Positions 47,909 through 59,738 of a stretch of DNA of 64,000 bases are shown in pieces. Source of the DNA: Chaetoderma sp. LZ-2023a (Eukaryota > Mollusca > Caudofoveata > Chaetodermatida > Chaetodermatidae); assembly GCA_034401795.1 (NCBI GenBank), contig CM067373.1, positions 86,585,023-86,649,022 on the forward strand, read 5' to 3'. Numbering within the stretch: the stretch's first letter is position 1; the number at the start of each line of letters is the position of its first letter. The translations under genes were made by a program, and so were the position numbers. The notes beneath the pieces are model-generated. The model ran no database searches. It was not told where the DNA came from and saw only the letters and a list, made by a program, of their open reading frames with translations.

Positions 47909-48336
47909 TATTTGGATAGACCTGACGGGTCGGACCTGGCCAGGCTGTACCGGACCGTCATGTTTATCTAAATAACACTTATAATTGGTTTCAGAGTCGG
48001 TTGGAGGTCATAGCTAACTCTGACTATATGTATACAGCACAGCTGATAAATACGTGCAACTGTTTCCAAAGCAAAAACAGAAATAGGTTCCTGTTGAATA
48101 TTTTGAACAGATTTGGATTGGAAGACATTGCTGGCTTAGGCAGCAATGCCATCTAATCCCATTATGTTAAAAAATATTCAACAGTAGGCCTACTTTCACA
48201 CTTTATTTTGGAAACATTTAAATTTATTTCTGACCTGTAAGATATCGATTACTATATATATTATAAGTGTTATTTAGATAAACATGACGGTCCGGTACAG
48301 CCCGGCCCGGTCCGATCCGTCAGGTCTATCCAAACA
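47909..48336. mobile_element. Foldback element with 76-bp inverted ends and nested hairpin
   Basis: 47909-47984 and 48261-48336 are inverted copies differing at about five positions, with the shared inner text GATAAACATGACGGTCCGGT. The 276-bp loop contains the family A hairpin at 48091-48185. No coding capacity. Confidence 0.85.
48091..48185. repeat. Family A hairpin nested in a larger foldback
   Basis: Centre ATTGCTGGCTTAGGCAGCAAT. It sits in the loop of the 47909-48336 inverted repeat. Confidence 0.65.
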
Positions 48337-48639
48337 TCTGTCAAGCGCAGGCCCGTATGAGGGTCAGAGCAAATTCCACCTCTGGGACAGTACCCGGTAT
48401 CAGCTACCACTCCACATATTACGCTCTACACATCTAGAACTCGACGGACCTCTGAAGCGCGGTAACTCAAACTATGTACTGCGTAGGCCACCAAGCACCG
48501 CGCAACGCGCGTTATATTATGTATTTATATCCAACATGAAACCCCGCCTTATCTAGACGAGGAATCAACTTGGGTGTTTAGTTTACTGTTTACAAATACT
48601 CAATGATTGATCTTAAAGATCTGGACCAACTGACAGCCA

Positions 48640-48659
48640 GCACCCCCCCCCCCCCCCCG
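48640..48659. repeat. Poly-C run
   Basis: About 16-18 C in a C-rich context. Confidence 0.85.
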
Positions 48660-49202
48660 CCACACCCCAACTGACCCCAGCCCCTCCCCACGGTACACGA
48701 AAGGGCTTGATTTGATTCATAATAAATACCACCCACCCCTCCATCTGCTATTAGAGCCGGCTGGTTTATTACCCGGGGTGCAATTTGTCAGATCCATTAT
48801 TTCTATGATTATGTAGCGTCATGAAACATTAATTTTAGCACGGCTGATATACATCATCAGTTATCAGGAATTAAGCTAGCTATATAACGGCGTAACATTG
48901 CTCAATGTGTTATGGCTAGCTGCAACTGTATGGCTAACAGTCACAAGCCTATATTTATGTGTTAGTCTATTAGAAAAAGATGGTTATAATCTAAAATTAT
49001 ATTGAAATCACGACTTAAAAAGTAACCTTTAAGACTAAATAGCCTACATTTACTCATTCAGACAAGTTCTTGAAACGAAATGTGCATTATCACCGACCTG
49101 ATGACGCGCATGCACGTGCAAAAGCTTTTGAAAAATTAATACAATTAATTATGCCTCACAGACCAAGAATAGATGAATTCGTATGGATGGTGTATGGAAT
49201 AT

Positions 49203-49295
49203 TCAGTTGAATATTTTGAAACAAATTTGCCTGGGAGTTGTTGCTACCATAAGCAGCGACAATTTCCAGTCAAATTTGATTAAAAATATCCAACC
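49203..49295. repeat. Family A hairpin
   Basis: CTGGGAGTTGTTGCT stem with a mismatched partner. Confidence 0.6.
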
Positions 49296-49681
49296 GTATA
49301 TTTGTCTTGTAATTGAGACACAGACATTTCAAATGTACTTTTTGTCTAAATTTCTAAATTTAACTAAGTTTCCACAATTTTGAGCAAGATTAAGTTTATT
49401 TAGTTTGTTACCTTTGCTAAAGCAGCAGGTCTACGGGCGAATTGGTGGGGTGCTATATTAGTTGGCTACACAAAGTCTGATAAGCGGCACGAAAGAACAA
49501 CTGCTCAGATTACCACCCCCACCCACACCAATCCCCATTCTACACATTTTATCTTTCTAAACATGTTTGAAAACTTATTTGATTCAAAATAAATCTTGGC
49601 TCGATATGTGATTGTGTACAAACAGCTAAATATTTGGAGCATCAGTAAACTTGCATATTATTATGGAAAATAGGCAGTGCT

Positions 49682-49746
49682 CTGAAAATAATTTGACTGG
49701 AATGCGTTTGCTGCCGTTCCAGTCAAATTAATTCCAAAATAATCAA
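49682..49746. repeat. Family A hairpin, short
   Basis: Arms GAAAATAATTTGACTGGAA and TTCCAGTCAAATTAATTCC around a tiny loop. Confidence 0.6.
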
Positions 49747-50039
49747 TATACTATCGAAAGGAATCTAAAATATCTGTCTGATATGTAGGTTTCACAAGGT
49801 TAATTCGTTACTTACCATAAATAACTAAAATAAGTCGTGAATTTTTTACCAAGTGATAGCTATTAATGTAACCTTATTTACAATGGATTAGCCTAACTAT
49901 CCTCACTGATGCCTAGTATGCATCATGGCGCACTTGCTCCACTTCTCCCTTCCAATTTGAAGATAAGCTTTCCAATCATAGCCTATTTGCTTTGCATAAG
50001 CTTGAATAATATGTGCCATGAAACCGTACTGGTATTCTT

Positions 50040-52560
50040 TTGCCACTCAGTGTTCAAAGGTTATGTGGCTGGGCGGCTGCGGTCCCGCGCCTGTCCCCAT
50101 CCGAGGGGATGGATTAGCCGTCGTCGCACGCGCTGTCCTCTCCTTCGAGTCCCTCGAGCTCCAGCCCGGGGCGCCAGTCGGGCATGGTGGGTCCGTCGTG
50201 GCGGTGGCTGTACGCGCTCATGAGTCTTCCGGAGCGACTCTCGGGCATCTGTTCTGGTCGTGGAGCTTGCGATGCCATCCCCTGGACACGATTGTGTGCC
50301 TGAGTGTGATGCAACCGGAAGGCTGGGCTTTCCCCGCCAATTGGGTGCTGGTCTCGCCTCCGCTGTCTACGGGTGGGAGTTCGGAGTTTGGAGCTGTCAC
50401 ATATCCGTCGTCGACGGCATACAATCTACCTCTGCCTCTAGTCTACTTCCTTTAACCTTTAGCCCGAGCAGAGGAGGGTCGTGCTGATGTGCACGTTCCG
50501 GCAGATGCGGTATGTGCGACAGAAGCAGTCTGTGATGAGGTGGTGACTGTTGTCCCGGTGGTTATTGATGGAGTAGTGGCTCCTGTAATGGTAGCATTGG
50601 TAGTGGTTTCGGTGGCGGCAGCTTCTGTGGTGGTAGCTTTGGTGGTGGCTTTGTCAGTGACGAGGGAGGCGAAGAGGGATCCGGTCAGGTTAATCCTGCT
50701 GGGAACGGGAGGTGCGTCCAGATGTGGTGCGTGCGAAATGCTAGGAAAGGGCAGCAGGTGGCGATTCACCGCACGTGGCTTTCGATCTTTCCCGCCTGTG
50801 TTCGAGCCAAGCTCTTTGTAAACGTCTCTCTCTCTCTCTCTTGGGCGTTAATGTGTTGAGGAAGGAATCGTGAGCGAGAGAGAAGGTGCGAATGTGGTCT
50901 TTCTTTATGTTTTATGTTTCCTAAAGCTGCATACGCAGTATTTTTCCATCAGCCAAATGGTTGAGCACAGGATGGCGATAGGAACAATTCACGTCTTGAT
51001 CGTCTGACGAGCGTCACCCTATCCGAATATGATCACTCGAGAGGCGGGTAGGCCTGTGAGGTAGCAGGGAAACAACTGCCTCTCGGGAGGGTCCTAAGCG
51101 GGAGGAAAGGGGTTCCTTCAGAGTGGGGTTGAGAGACAACATGCTTTTCTATCTATCCTGGGCAGTTAGTACGTTGCTAGCGGGCACTATTCGTCCCATC
51201 AGTCTATATAACTACGGTTACTTCGTTGTAAGAGTCATTCGGTGCTTACTATTTCCTAATGGTCGACTTAAGGCAGAGCGGAGAAAGGAGAAGCATCTTA
51301 CTTTGGTGTCCTAGGGGGTAGGGACATGCGGGGGAATTCAGTAGTTGCCCCCTGGTTGATCCAATGTTCTCGGCAGACATCCAGAGGCTGTATAAAATCC
51401 ATATTTTCTGCATGCGCCTAACTCTAGCCTTAAAAGGGATCCAGCACGAGGTGGTAATTTAGTTACCTAGGGTGTTTTGTGGGTTACGGTCTCATGCGGC
51501 CGCAGAAGGATGCGCTTAGTTAGATTAAGTGAGAACTTCTACCCTTGCAAGGCCAGGTGAATCTCAGTCGGAAACTCATACTGAGCTAAAGGTTCCTGAG
51601 TTCCTTCGCAACAAGCATTTGGCGGCAGCAGTGAGTCTCGATGACATCACAGTACTGGAAGTGTAGGCACGTTCAGCACTGTAGAATCGTGTCGACCTTC
51701 GTGTCAGGAGACGGCGTGAATATTGCGTACACGAAGTTTCTTGAATAGCACAAGAATGGTGGAAGTTTCTGAAGGCAGAAGAATTTAGGCCGTTATTTGG
51801 CTGCTACCTTAGCAGCCTTTCAAAAAGGAGGTTTTCCCACTGTTGACTATGTAAATGACATCCTTCTCTGAGCGGTTTGTCTCAGAAGTTTCACGGTGCT
51901 TTCTCTGTCAGATAATGGAGCAGAGAATCGGAACAAGTACCGGTGACCGGGTTCGTTGGCGAGGCATCAGGGCAAATACCTAGATGGGGGTTGCGGTGTC
52001 TTAGGTCGCATATCCAGCAGCTTTTATACTCTCGGCTCTGTATCTCATTATCTTTTGATGAATGGCTGGGTTCTTTGCGATATCTCTAACTAATCGGTGA
52101 TAATCTGCACAGAGGCACCAGCCTCAACATCATCTGGCAGGACTCAGCCATTCGATGGCGAAGTCTTGTACATTGCTATCTTTTTCCGAGTGTACACAGG
52201 AATTTATAAATTCCGGGGATCGCTTTCTTCTTCATTGGACTCGTAGTTGTCATCTTGAGGAATCGGAATCGTCAGGTTCTCCAAAGAACTTTTATGATCA
52301 TGGCCATTATTTCGAGGAAGAAGTCGTGCAAAGATTATATATGTAACCTAAAAGTGTCCACTCAGTCATCGGCATCACGTAAACGTGGCTGTGTCCCACT
52401 CAATGAAAGAAAACCTGTCCATTACTGGGACAGTTGCCCGGCGCATGCGCAGAGGTGGCAAATCCTGTCATTTTTGCCTTTATGCGTGCATTGGGTATCC
52501 ATATGGGCAGCCGTGGCATAGCCCGGGATGGCGTTTACTGGTTCCGGGTTGACTAGGCCT
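50040..52560. other. GC-rich island, unassigned
   Basis: Composition rises sharply relative to the AT-rich flanks. 50040-50830 is rich in CGTC and GGTGG/GTGGC triplets and gives frames of 60-145 residues on both strands (for example 50018-50455 plus, and the Thr-rich 50769-50452 minus) without any domain I know. 51120-52530 has several short frames with no shared motif. It may be a degraded retroelement or a different insertion. Dispersed repeat C starts at 52610. Confidence 0.35.
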
Positions 52561-52609
52561 TCCGGTTACCCGACCACAGTTAATTGGAACGTTTGTCAGT
52601 ATCTCGATA

Positions 52610-53825
52610 TGAACAAGAGGCCCAAGGGGCCTGTTTCGCTCACAAGCAACATAGACATTTCAGCTCGGCCATAAGGAGTTGACTGGAATTGTAACAGGAA
52701 CACAGCGGCAATGTTTCTTTATGTATCAACTGCACTAAATTAAATTTTAATGGCCCTTAGTCCCTAATCATATCTCGCAAATTTCAGCGCGATCCGTTCA
52801 TTGGTTGAGGAGAAGACGTTTTTGCAAAAACTAGGTCATCCAACATGGCCGACGAACCATTTGGCCAATCAAGTTTCCTTTAACAAACTTGGTTAAGCTC
52901 TTGCCCTATATGATATTTCATGAGTTTTGAATCAATCTCCATGTGGTTTCGGAGAAGAACATTTTTAGATATTTATACAAATTGACCAAAATCCAAGATG
53001 GTCACCGGCCAAATTGGCCGAGCGGCTTGCTTTGAAGAAATTCGGATCCATAGGTCATAAGGATGCATCCAGCCAAATGTACTTGAAATCGGCCCAGTGG
53101 TTCTCGAGAAGACAATTTAAATTTCCCATTGCTTTAGTATGTGAATTTTTGGCGGGGAAAAATATCCCAGATGGACGCGAAACCATTTATCCTACAGTTT
53201 CGATGATGACAAATTTTAAATCAGAATATACATAAACCTATACAAAACCAATTTCGGCTTCACAATCCATCAAATAAAAATCCAATATGGCCGCCAAACA
53301 CGCTAGCTTGTGATTGGTTCACGGCAGCCATTTCTTTTACGTATCAACTTCTTTTGAACAAACATTAATGGCCCTTAGTCCCTAATTATATCTCCCAAAT
53401 TTCGGCCCAACCCCTTCAGCTGTTCTGGAGAAGAAGTTGTTTTCGTGAAAACCAGGGCATCCAAAATGTCTGCCGAACTATTTGGCCAATCAAGTTCCCT
53501 TAAGGAAACTTGGTTCACCTCTCGCCCTAAATGATATTTCCCGAGTTTTGAATCAATCCGCCTAGCGCTTTCGGAGTTTTAGACATTTCTAAAAATCGGC
53601 CAAAAGCCAAGATGGCCGGTGGCCATATTGACCGGCTTCGTACAAACTTGACTCTCTATACCCCAAGGATGCTTCCTGCCAAATATAATTGTATCGCCCC
53701 ACTAGTTCTTGAGAATAAGTCGTTTAAACGAAAAGCAGAGGGATGGCGGACGGACGACGGACGGACACATGACGGATGATTGCCATGGCATAAGCTCACT
53801 TGGCCTTTCAGGCCAGGTGAGCTAA
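52610..53825. repeat. Dispersed repeat C, longest copy
   Basis: From AACAAGAGGCCCAAGGGGCC to ATAAGCTCACTTGGCC and CAGGCCAGGTGAGCTAA, an inverted terminal motif. Internally it repeats a block of about 600-700 bp (ATGGCCCTTAGTCCCTAATC at about 52750 and 53370), so this copy is a partial tandem. No coding frame is convincing. Confidence 0.7.
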
Positions 53826-53829
53826 TGAA

Positions 53830-55500
53830 GCGAGTAATTTTCACAAAGCAGATGTTTACCATTCTACCTGTTGTATATCTAAAATCGCGCTGATCATTTT
53901 GAAAGCAATTTGACTGTAGGCCGTTGCCGCTACACGTTGTCTTAATATATTCATCTATTGTAAAGCCGTAATCGGATTATTAAACTAACGCGTTTAAGGA
54001 GCCATAAAAACTAATCAAAAGAGAGATTTAAAAAGGCATCTTCGGGTGAATTGCTGCTAATCAAATTTATAAAATAGGAAATTAATACCTATCTCAATGA
54101 CCCACTATTCCAAACTAAAGTATCAGCTTTCGTGCTTGAAAAAGAATGGGATTTTGGTTTGATTTTTAGAAGGTTGATTCAAATCTATCTCGGGATTTTG
54201 GTTGGGTTTTGAAAGGATTAATAATTTAAATCAAACATTTTGAGTGAAAACAGTTAATTTTCGCTGTTGCTGTTGACTCATGAGCATTTTAATAACGACA
54301 CATATATTACGATCACTAACACAATGTTTGAATTACTGTCCTATTTTGAGAAGAAAGACAACACCACACATTTTTCACACACCTATACAAACATATTCAC
54401 AAAAATCGTAAATTGATTATTACCTCTACCAATGTTATTATAACGTTAAATGCTGAAGACTGAAGGATGCGCTCTACTAATATATTAGCCTATTCTATTT
54501 CAATAAAAAAAACCTGCTACTAAAGCACACATACATATTTGATCTGTTAATTATTTTAAAACTAATTTGTCTGAAACTTGTTGCTGCCTTATGCAGCAAC
54601 AAGTTTCAGTCAAATTAGTTTAAAAATAATCACCGACGCTCAATCTCGATCATTTAATAAATATGCCTATTACTTACTAAAGATACACATAAAATGAAAC
54701 GCTTATACCGCAATCTTGTTCTAAATAATTGAATTAGGTCCGTGTTTATCGCACATCTACACAAGTGTGTACACCACCCGAATGATACGCAGCAACAACA
54801 CGCCGTGTGAAATTAAAATTTACATTTAAATTCGTACGATTATTGAACCTGAAATTTCACCCAGCTTGTAGCTCTGATGTATTGATTCAGGGTTTTAATC
54901 TTTTGAACTTGGACATTTTATTCTCGGAACTGCAAGTTGAAAGTTGATTCGAATACAATTAACAAGGCCTAGACTTCAAGCATGGTTGCAATAAATTACG
55001 CGACATTTCATACGTCTTCAATGAAGAACCGTGCAGCTGTCACAAATTCGATATGATTTGATTATTTCATTATACCTAGTCACTATACCGAAAAGTTTAG
55101 CACAAATTTAAGCTGAATTCAGCGGACTTTGAAAAAATAAACTCAGTTGGAGACACATTTATCAGAGGCCTATATCCATCCATCCATGGCTTGGGTAAAA
55201 GTTGTTGGCGTAACAGCTAAAACAGCATCGCCATTTTAAAATGAACAACTGTTATAAATTCTACCGGATTCAATCGGATTAAAATAATCGTTTTAGCATC
55301 TAGCATTAAAATGGGCGTTTATAATTGTGTGAGAGGTTGTGTGAGAGGAAACGATAAAATATTTCATGGCACGTTTCCTTGGTTGACAAGCTATAGAGAG
55401 ATATGCTTAGGCGCTAACTTGTTCCTCTGTTTGCACGATTTAAGTGCTCCACATATTTGTGGGTATGTTTGGGCGCCTGATACACATCGTTACAGACAAA
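53830..55500. other. AT-rich intergenic sequence with one family A hairpin
   Basis: Nothing else beyond the hairpin at 54543 and a decayed half-hairpin near 53893. Confidence 0.5.
54543..54633. repeat. Family A hairpin, near perfect
   Basis: Stem ACTTGTTGCTGC pairs with GCAGCAACAAGT. Arms are TTATTTTAAAACTAATTTG and CAAATTAGTTTAAAAATAA. Confidence 0.7.
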
Positions 55501-55501
55501 C

Positions 55502-55628
55502 TTAGGCCGTGTTCACGTTAGATTAGCCAATCCGAAGGAAGTCCAATCGATCGCAAATTTTCGTTTTACGTTCGATCGGACTTACTTAGGTCTTACTTCG
55601 GATTATCAATCTAGTGTGAACACCGCCT
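55502..55628. mobile_element. Foldback E1, TTAGG...GTTCAC ends
   Basis: Ends CTTAGGCCGTGTTCACG and GTGTGAACACCGCCTTAGG. Inner arms AATCCGAAG and CTTCGGATT surround GATCGCAAATTTTCG. Confidence 0.8.
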
Positions 55629-55729
55629 TAGGACGTGTTCACACTAGAGAGTTAATCGGGAATAACGCCATGCGTCAGTATGGCGTTATTCCTGATTAAC
55701 TAACTCTCTAGTGAGAACGCGGCCTAAGA
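55629..55729. mobile_element. Foldback E2, same ends, different interior
   Basis: Ends ACGTGTTCACACTAGAGAG and CTCTCTAGTGAGAACGCGGC. Inner AATAACGCCATGCGTCAGTA pairs with GTATGGCGTTATT. It directly abuts E1. Confidence 0.8.
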
Positions 55730-55737
55730 TCGAGAGA

Positions 55738-55860
55738 GTTAATGCCAATACGAACAAAATAGAGTCATTCATGACGTAATGATTACGACGCCATCATACA
55801 TGTCGCGTAGTTGATTATGACGCCATATGATGGATGAATAAACTGGAAAGGTCCATTAAC
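55738..55860 (-). mobile_element. Family A fragment (outer block only)
   Basis: The block with TCATGACGTAATGATTACG and the end CTGGAAAGGTCCATT are recognisable. The hairpin is missing, replaced on the left by a different foldback (55629-55728). Confidence 0.6.
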
Positions 55861-55861
55861 A

Positions 55862-57290
55862 TTGGGTCAACTTTCAAGCAAAATCCATTTTTCTATCTCT
55901 GAATTTAGTTGGTATTTATTGACATTGTTATGAAGTGGTGATGATAACAAAATAAAACAAAATCTATATTTTACACAATCTCTAACGCGGCATGATAACT
56001 TTAAATAGATAAAGAACGTCAGGCGTGATTTCAGCAATGATTTCCAGGCAAATAAGTTTCAAAATATTTAACACAATTCCTGTAGGCCTATATTTATTTT
56101 GAAACGGAGACACTGGGATTTAAAGGGTGGTATGGTATGTCTGATCTATATATTAAAGTACCTTTAGAAAGTTTGACCAAATTGAACGCATCGATATAGA
56201 TAGTTATATTCAGCAAAACCTGCCGAAAAAGGCCACCCCACTGGCCACAAACAATTATTCACTATAACGGGCAGGTGGAGTCCTAATACAAGGGCATGAT
56301 CTCGGATACGAGTTTTGGAGGCAACGGATCGTAGTTTCTAAAAAACATGCATTCTTTCGAACACGCGTTAAAACCACGCACCATTTTTTGACAAAAATGC
56401 AGACGATCGCTAGAAGATAGGTTTCACTGCATCACCACATTAATGAATCAAATACATTATTTATGACTCTAATAAACGCAAAAAAGGTCTCCCCTTCGCC
56501 ACCTTTCCGTCACCCACCCGTACCGTCATTCATCAGTTAGCTATAATATTATACAGTTTATTATTTATTAACGACAGGTACGCTTTCTTCTCTGCCCAGC
56601 GATAGACCATACCGAGGCATAAAATGGAATATAAATAATTCTGATGTTTAATGATTCTTTCTTTATAGTGATGTACGTTAATAAAATTCTAAATTCTCAG
56701 AAAGCTGGTCTCGTTCACGGAAACAGACTAAGTAAGCTTGGAATCTGTTAACTATTTCGATAACAATTTAGCTAAAAGTCGTTGCTGCCTTAGGCAGCAA
56801 CGACTTTTAGTTAAATCGTTATTGAAATAATTAGCCTATGCTATATATACACAAAGTATACCTATTACGACCATAAGCATATGCTTATAGGCGAAATATA
56901 AAGAAAATGGTAAAATATTTAAGTTTCCATAGCGTGTGTCTATAGGATAGCCTTTACGCTGTATTTACTTACTTGTCTAACAATGACACCCTAACACACC
57001 CGCCGCCGCCGCCACCACCACAACCACCACAAGAATCATATCTATTTTATTCACAAACTGTCAGTTATTTATTTATATAGGCCTTACACGAATTAATTTG
57101 ATTTTCAGGTGCGCTGTAGGCCTACCTTTATTCGTTTGGAGTATTGACCGATTTTTTGCTGGATTTTCATTCGCGCTTGTGCTGCATATTTTGCTTACGT
57201 TATAGAAATACCGGTATTTTTAATGAATGGTGTAAATACGATAATGGTATGGATGGACTAATGGATAGATGGGATGGGAGAGGTGGTGGT
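55862..57290. other. AT-rich sequence with decayed family A halves
   Basis: Half-hairpin at about 56040-56070 and the near-perfect copy at 56745. A CCG/CCA run lies at 57000-57030. No gene seen. Confidence 0.45.
56745..56834. repeat. Family A hairpin, near perfect
   Basis: Stem AAAGTCGTTGCTGCC pairs with GGCAGCAACGACTTT around TTA. The arms have diverged together, keeping the pairing. Confidence 0.7.
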
Positions 57291-57299
57291 GGTGATGAT

Positions 57300-57610
57300 G
57301 ATTAAGAATGAACGAATGAATGAATGAATGAAGGAATGAAGGAATGAACGAATGAATGAATGAATGAATATTATGTTAGCACCTCATCTCTCCCCATATA
57401 CTACCCATGCACAACCATCCGGGGATGGCGGGAGGAACGGCGAGGGAATTTGGGACATTGGTAATGTCTGTCTGCCTGCACGCCCATCAATTATAAATTT
57501 GCGCAACTTACCCTTCTTTAATGGAAACATTTAAAGGAGAATGAATGAATTACTGAATGAATGAATGAATAAACGAACGAACGAACGAACGAACGAACGA
57601 ACAAACGAAT
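57300..57610. repeat. TGAA/GAAT and GAAC microsatellites
   Basis: Two runs of four-base units (57308-57368 and 57541-57610) separated by unique sequence, just before the composition change. Confidence 0.9.
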
Positions 57611-57699
57611 GAACATTCGGAGCTGGCTGTAGCGCAGTTTAATGTCCAGGAGGATCACCCTGCCGGACTATTGCAGCGTCACGTCACCCTTTCTAGCTC

Positions 57700-57826
57700 A
57701 ACGCTGATTGGCTACGGCTCGCCCGCTGATTGGTGGGGGTGGGGGGGGGGGGGGGGCGCGTCTTGCCTCTGACGTCACGAGTAGTATAAAAGAAGCCAGA
57801 AATCGAGAATCGAGAGCACTTCGGCA
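57700..57826 (+). promoter_or_regulatory. Strong RNA polymerase II promoter
   Basis: Two ATTGG (inverted CCAAT) boxes at 57707-57711 and 57729-57733, a G-rich GC-box-like run at 57733-57756, a perfect cyclic-AMP element TGACGTCA at 57770-57777, and TATAAA at 57785-57790. The order and spacing are those of a polymerase II core promoter. Transcription would start near 57815. Confidence 0.75.
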
Positions 57827-57947
57827 TGGAAGCCGACAAAACAGCAAGGCTGCTGGACCAGCGCAGTGCTAGATGTGGGACAACTGCTAAGTGACTGTGG
57901 TACCTACACTGCAGAAGTGTCTTTCGGAATTCAGATCTCCTGCGCCG
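57815..57947 (+). other. Candidate first exon with short upstream frame
   Basis: 57826-57894 is a 22-codon frame (MEADKTARLLDQRSARCGTT...). A donor CCG-GTGAGG follows at 57948. A strong acceptor with a long pyrimidine tract lies at 59101 (TGTCTCTTTCTGCTTTCCTCCAG), so an intron of about 1.15 kb is plausible. What the product is remains open; this could be an LTR or viral promoter or a host gene. Confidence 0.45.
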
Positions 57948-59100
57948 GTGAGGAGCCTTGAACATCCGCAATTAAGTTTTTGTAAGCGCTCGGACGGCCA
58001 TCCGAGGGCAAATTAATTAAATAGAACTCCCTTTCCGGAACGTTCACAGAGGAGCTTCCTTGCGGATGGGCCTTGCGGGCCCGATGTAATTCTACAGGAT
58101 GTAGAGCTGAGGTGATTCTTGGTGGATAACTCGCTGGATCTTCCAGACCACGCTTAAAAGTGATATCAAACTTCCACACAGCATGTCGTGGGTTTTAATT
58201 AACTTTTAGACCACAGTCTGGTGGGATTCTGCCCGGTGCGTCGCAAGAGCTATGTGATGTATCCTGCATGGTGTACCCAGTTATGTATATGCATATTTAA
58301 TTACCACTGTAACCCTCCTTGTTAATGGGCAACCTTCAAACTACCGTCGCTTTCCATAACTGTTCTCCTTCACCGTCTTGAAAGTGAGCCGCATCAACCG
58401 TCTGCCTGCGGAAATCTTCCCAGCAACTTTGGAATCGTGCCATCTCGCGCTACTCACCTGTAGCGTATCAATTCCCATGATTTATGAATTCTTACTGTAC
58501 CGATGACCAATAGTTACTCAAGTAACTGTACTGTTGTACTATTTGTTATTTCCGTAATAGGTACTGATGACTAATAGGTACCTTCCCGGTCTTAAAGACG
58601 GCATTTTTATATTTTCTGGTTCATGTGTATATATTATCTTCGTTTCTGTGTGCTTACAGCTAACAAGCATCGTAAGGTCCTATGACCTGATATACTGTTA
58701 GCACTGTACTAGGTGGTTATGTATATGGCAAGTAGCCATCCTAGTTATTTTGTTTTGTTTATGTAAAAACTGTAGGATGCAGTACGCTAGGCAATACTAT
58801 ACAGCAACATTATATCCGCATCACTATATATCCCCCAGGATCAATTTTACACTGAGGGCACTGATCATGTTCATATTGTTCGAACCTGACATATGACCAA
58901 CTAAACCTGGCTATTCTAGCTCAATAGGATAGGTTTAAAGTAGTTAGGGACACTCTCTCCATAAGAGACACATTGTGTACGCCTCTTTTCCGGTTGTGGC
59001 GGATATGTAGCACCACACACTAGCTAGATTGTATAAATTGGCCAATTACCTATGGGCCTCTTATTAATATCGAGTGATTGTCTCTTTCTGCTTTCCTCCA

Positions 59101-59730
59101 GCCGCAAGGCTTAATAAGTGTCTGAACTCCCAATCGACACGTTGGCAGGATCCAACTCTGGGAAACTATTGACATTTCCGAGCGGTGATAACTAAAGTAT
59201 TGGTTTCACACACACTCCCCCAGTATCTTCGGATACCAGTTAGTTTAGATACCCCCACCACTGTAGGAAGCACTGCGAAAACAAATTATATTATGTAACA
59301 CCGGCCTGCAATGCATCTCTGGGCATACTGGAACATAACCCTAATGGCAGGTGAAATGATAAATTCCGTAACACACGGGTGACAGACAAGACGCTGATCT
59401 TCATCCAACTCTGTATTGTGACTGGATGTGGTCTTAGAACCCACCACGCCCTTACGGGAAGGTCACCAGCGATGGATATCTGCCTCTTACTCCCCGCCAT
59501 AAATACTATTGCGCTTTCTAAATTGCTTATGTGAACTGTAAATTGTCCTAGTGATGTTATGTGTGGTTATGTTGCAATGGTGACTGGATCGTCATATGAT
59601 TCAGGAGTTGTCGCTCCGTAACATTTACACACACTGTCTTTCTGAGGAAGACGCTATGCAGGGCGACCTTTGGGAAGCTTGGCATTTTCGCCAGTTAGAT
59701 GTATGTGTCAATGAATAAGTAGGAATCCCT
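59101..59730. other. Sequence between the candidate acceptor and the virus-like cluster
   Basis: TTGGCAGGATCCAACTCTGG at 59144-59163 resembles an LTR/primer-binding-site border (TGG start after a CA end), but no matching LTR was found. 59297-59620 has TGTAACA-type ends. No gene supported. Confidence 0.3.
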
Positions 59731-59738
59731 GCCACTCC

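Noticed and set aside
51600..52350. Possible DIRS or Gypsy RT traces (VDYVNDILL-like, SDNG-like)
   Set aside because: Isolated three- to nine-residue likenesses in different frames with no domain order. Chance level.
57693..58179. Minus-strand frames of 82 and 92 codons under the promoter
   Set aside because: They lie antisense to a strong plus-strand promoter and candidate exon. No domain is visible, and the first runs through the poly-G tract.
59291..59500. 69-codon minus-strand frame before the virus-like cluster
   Set aside because: No neighbour overlap, no motif, and ambiguous composition. Not enough to call a gene.
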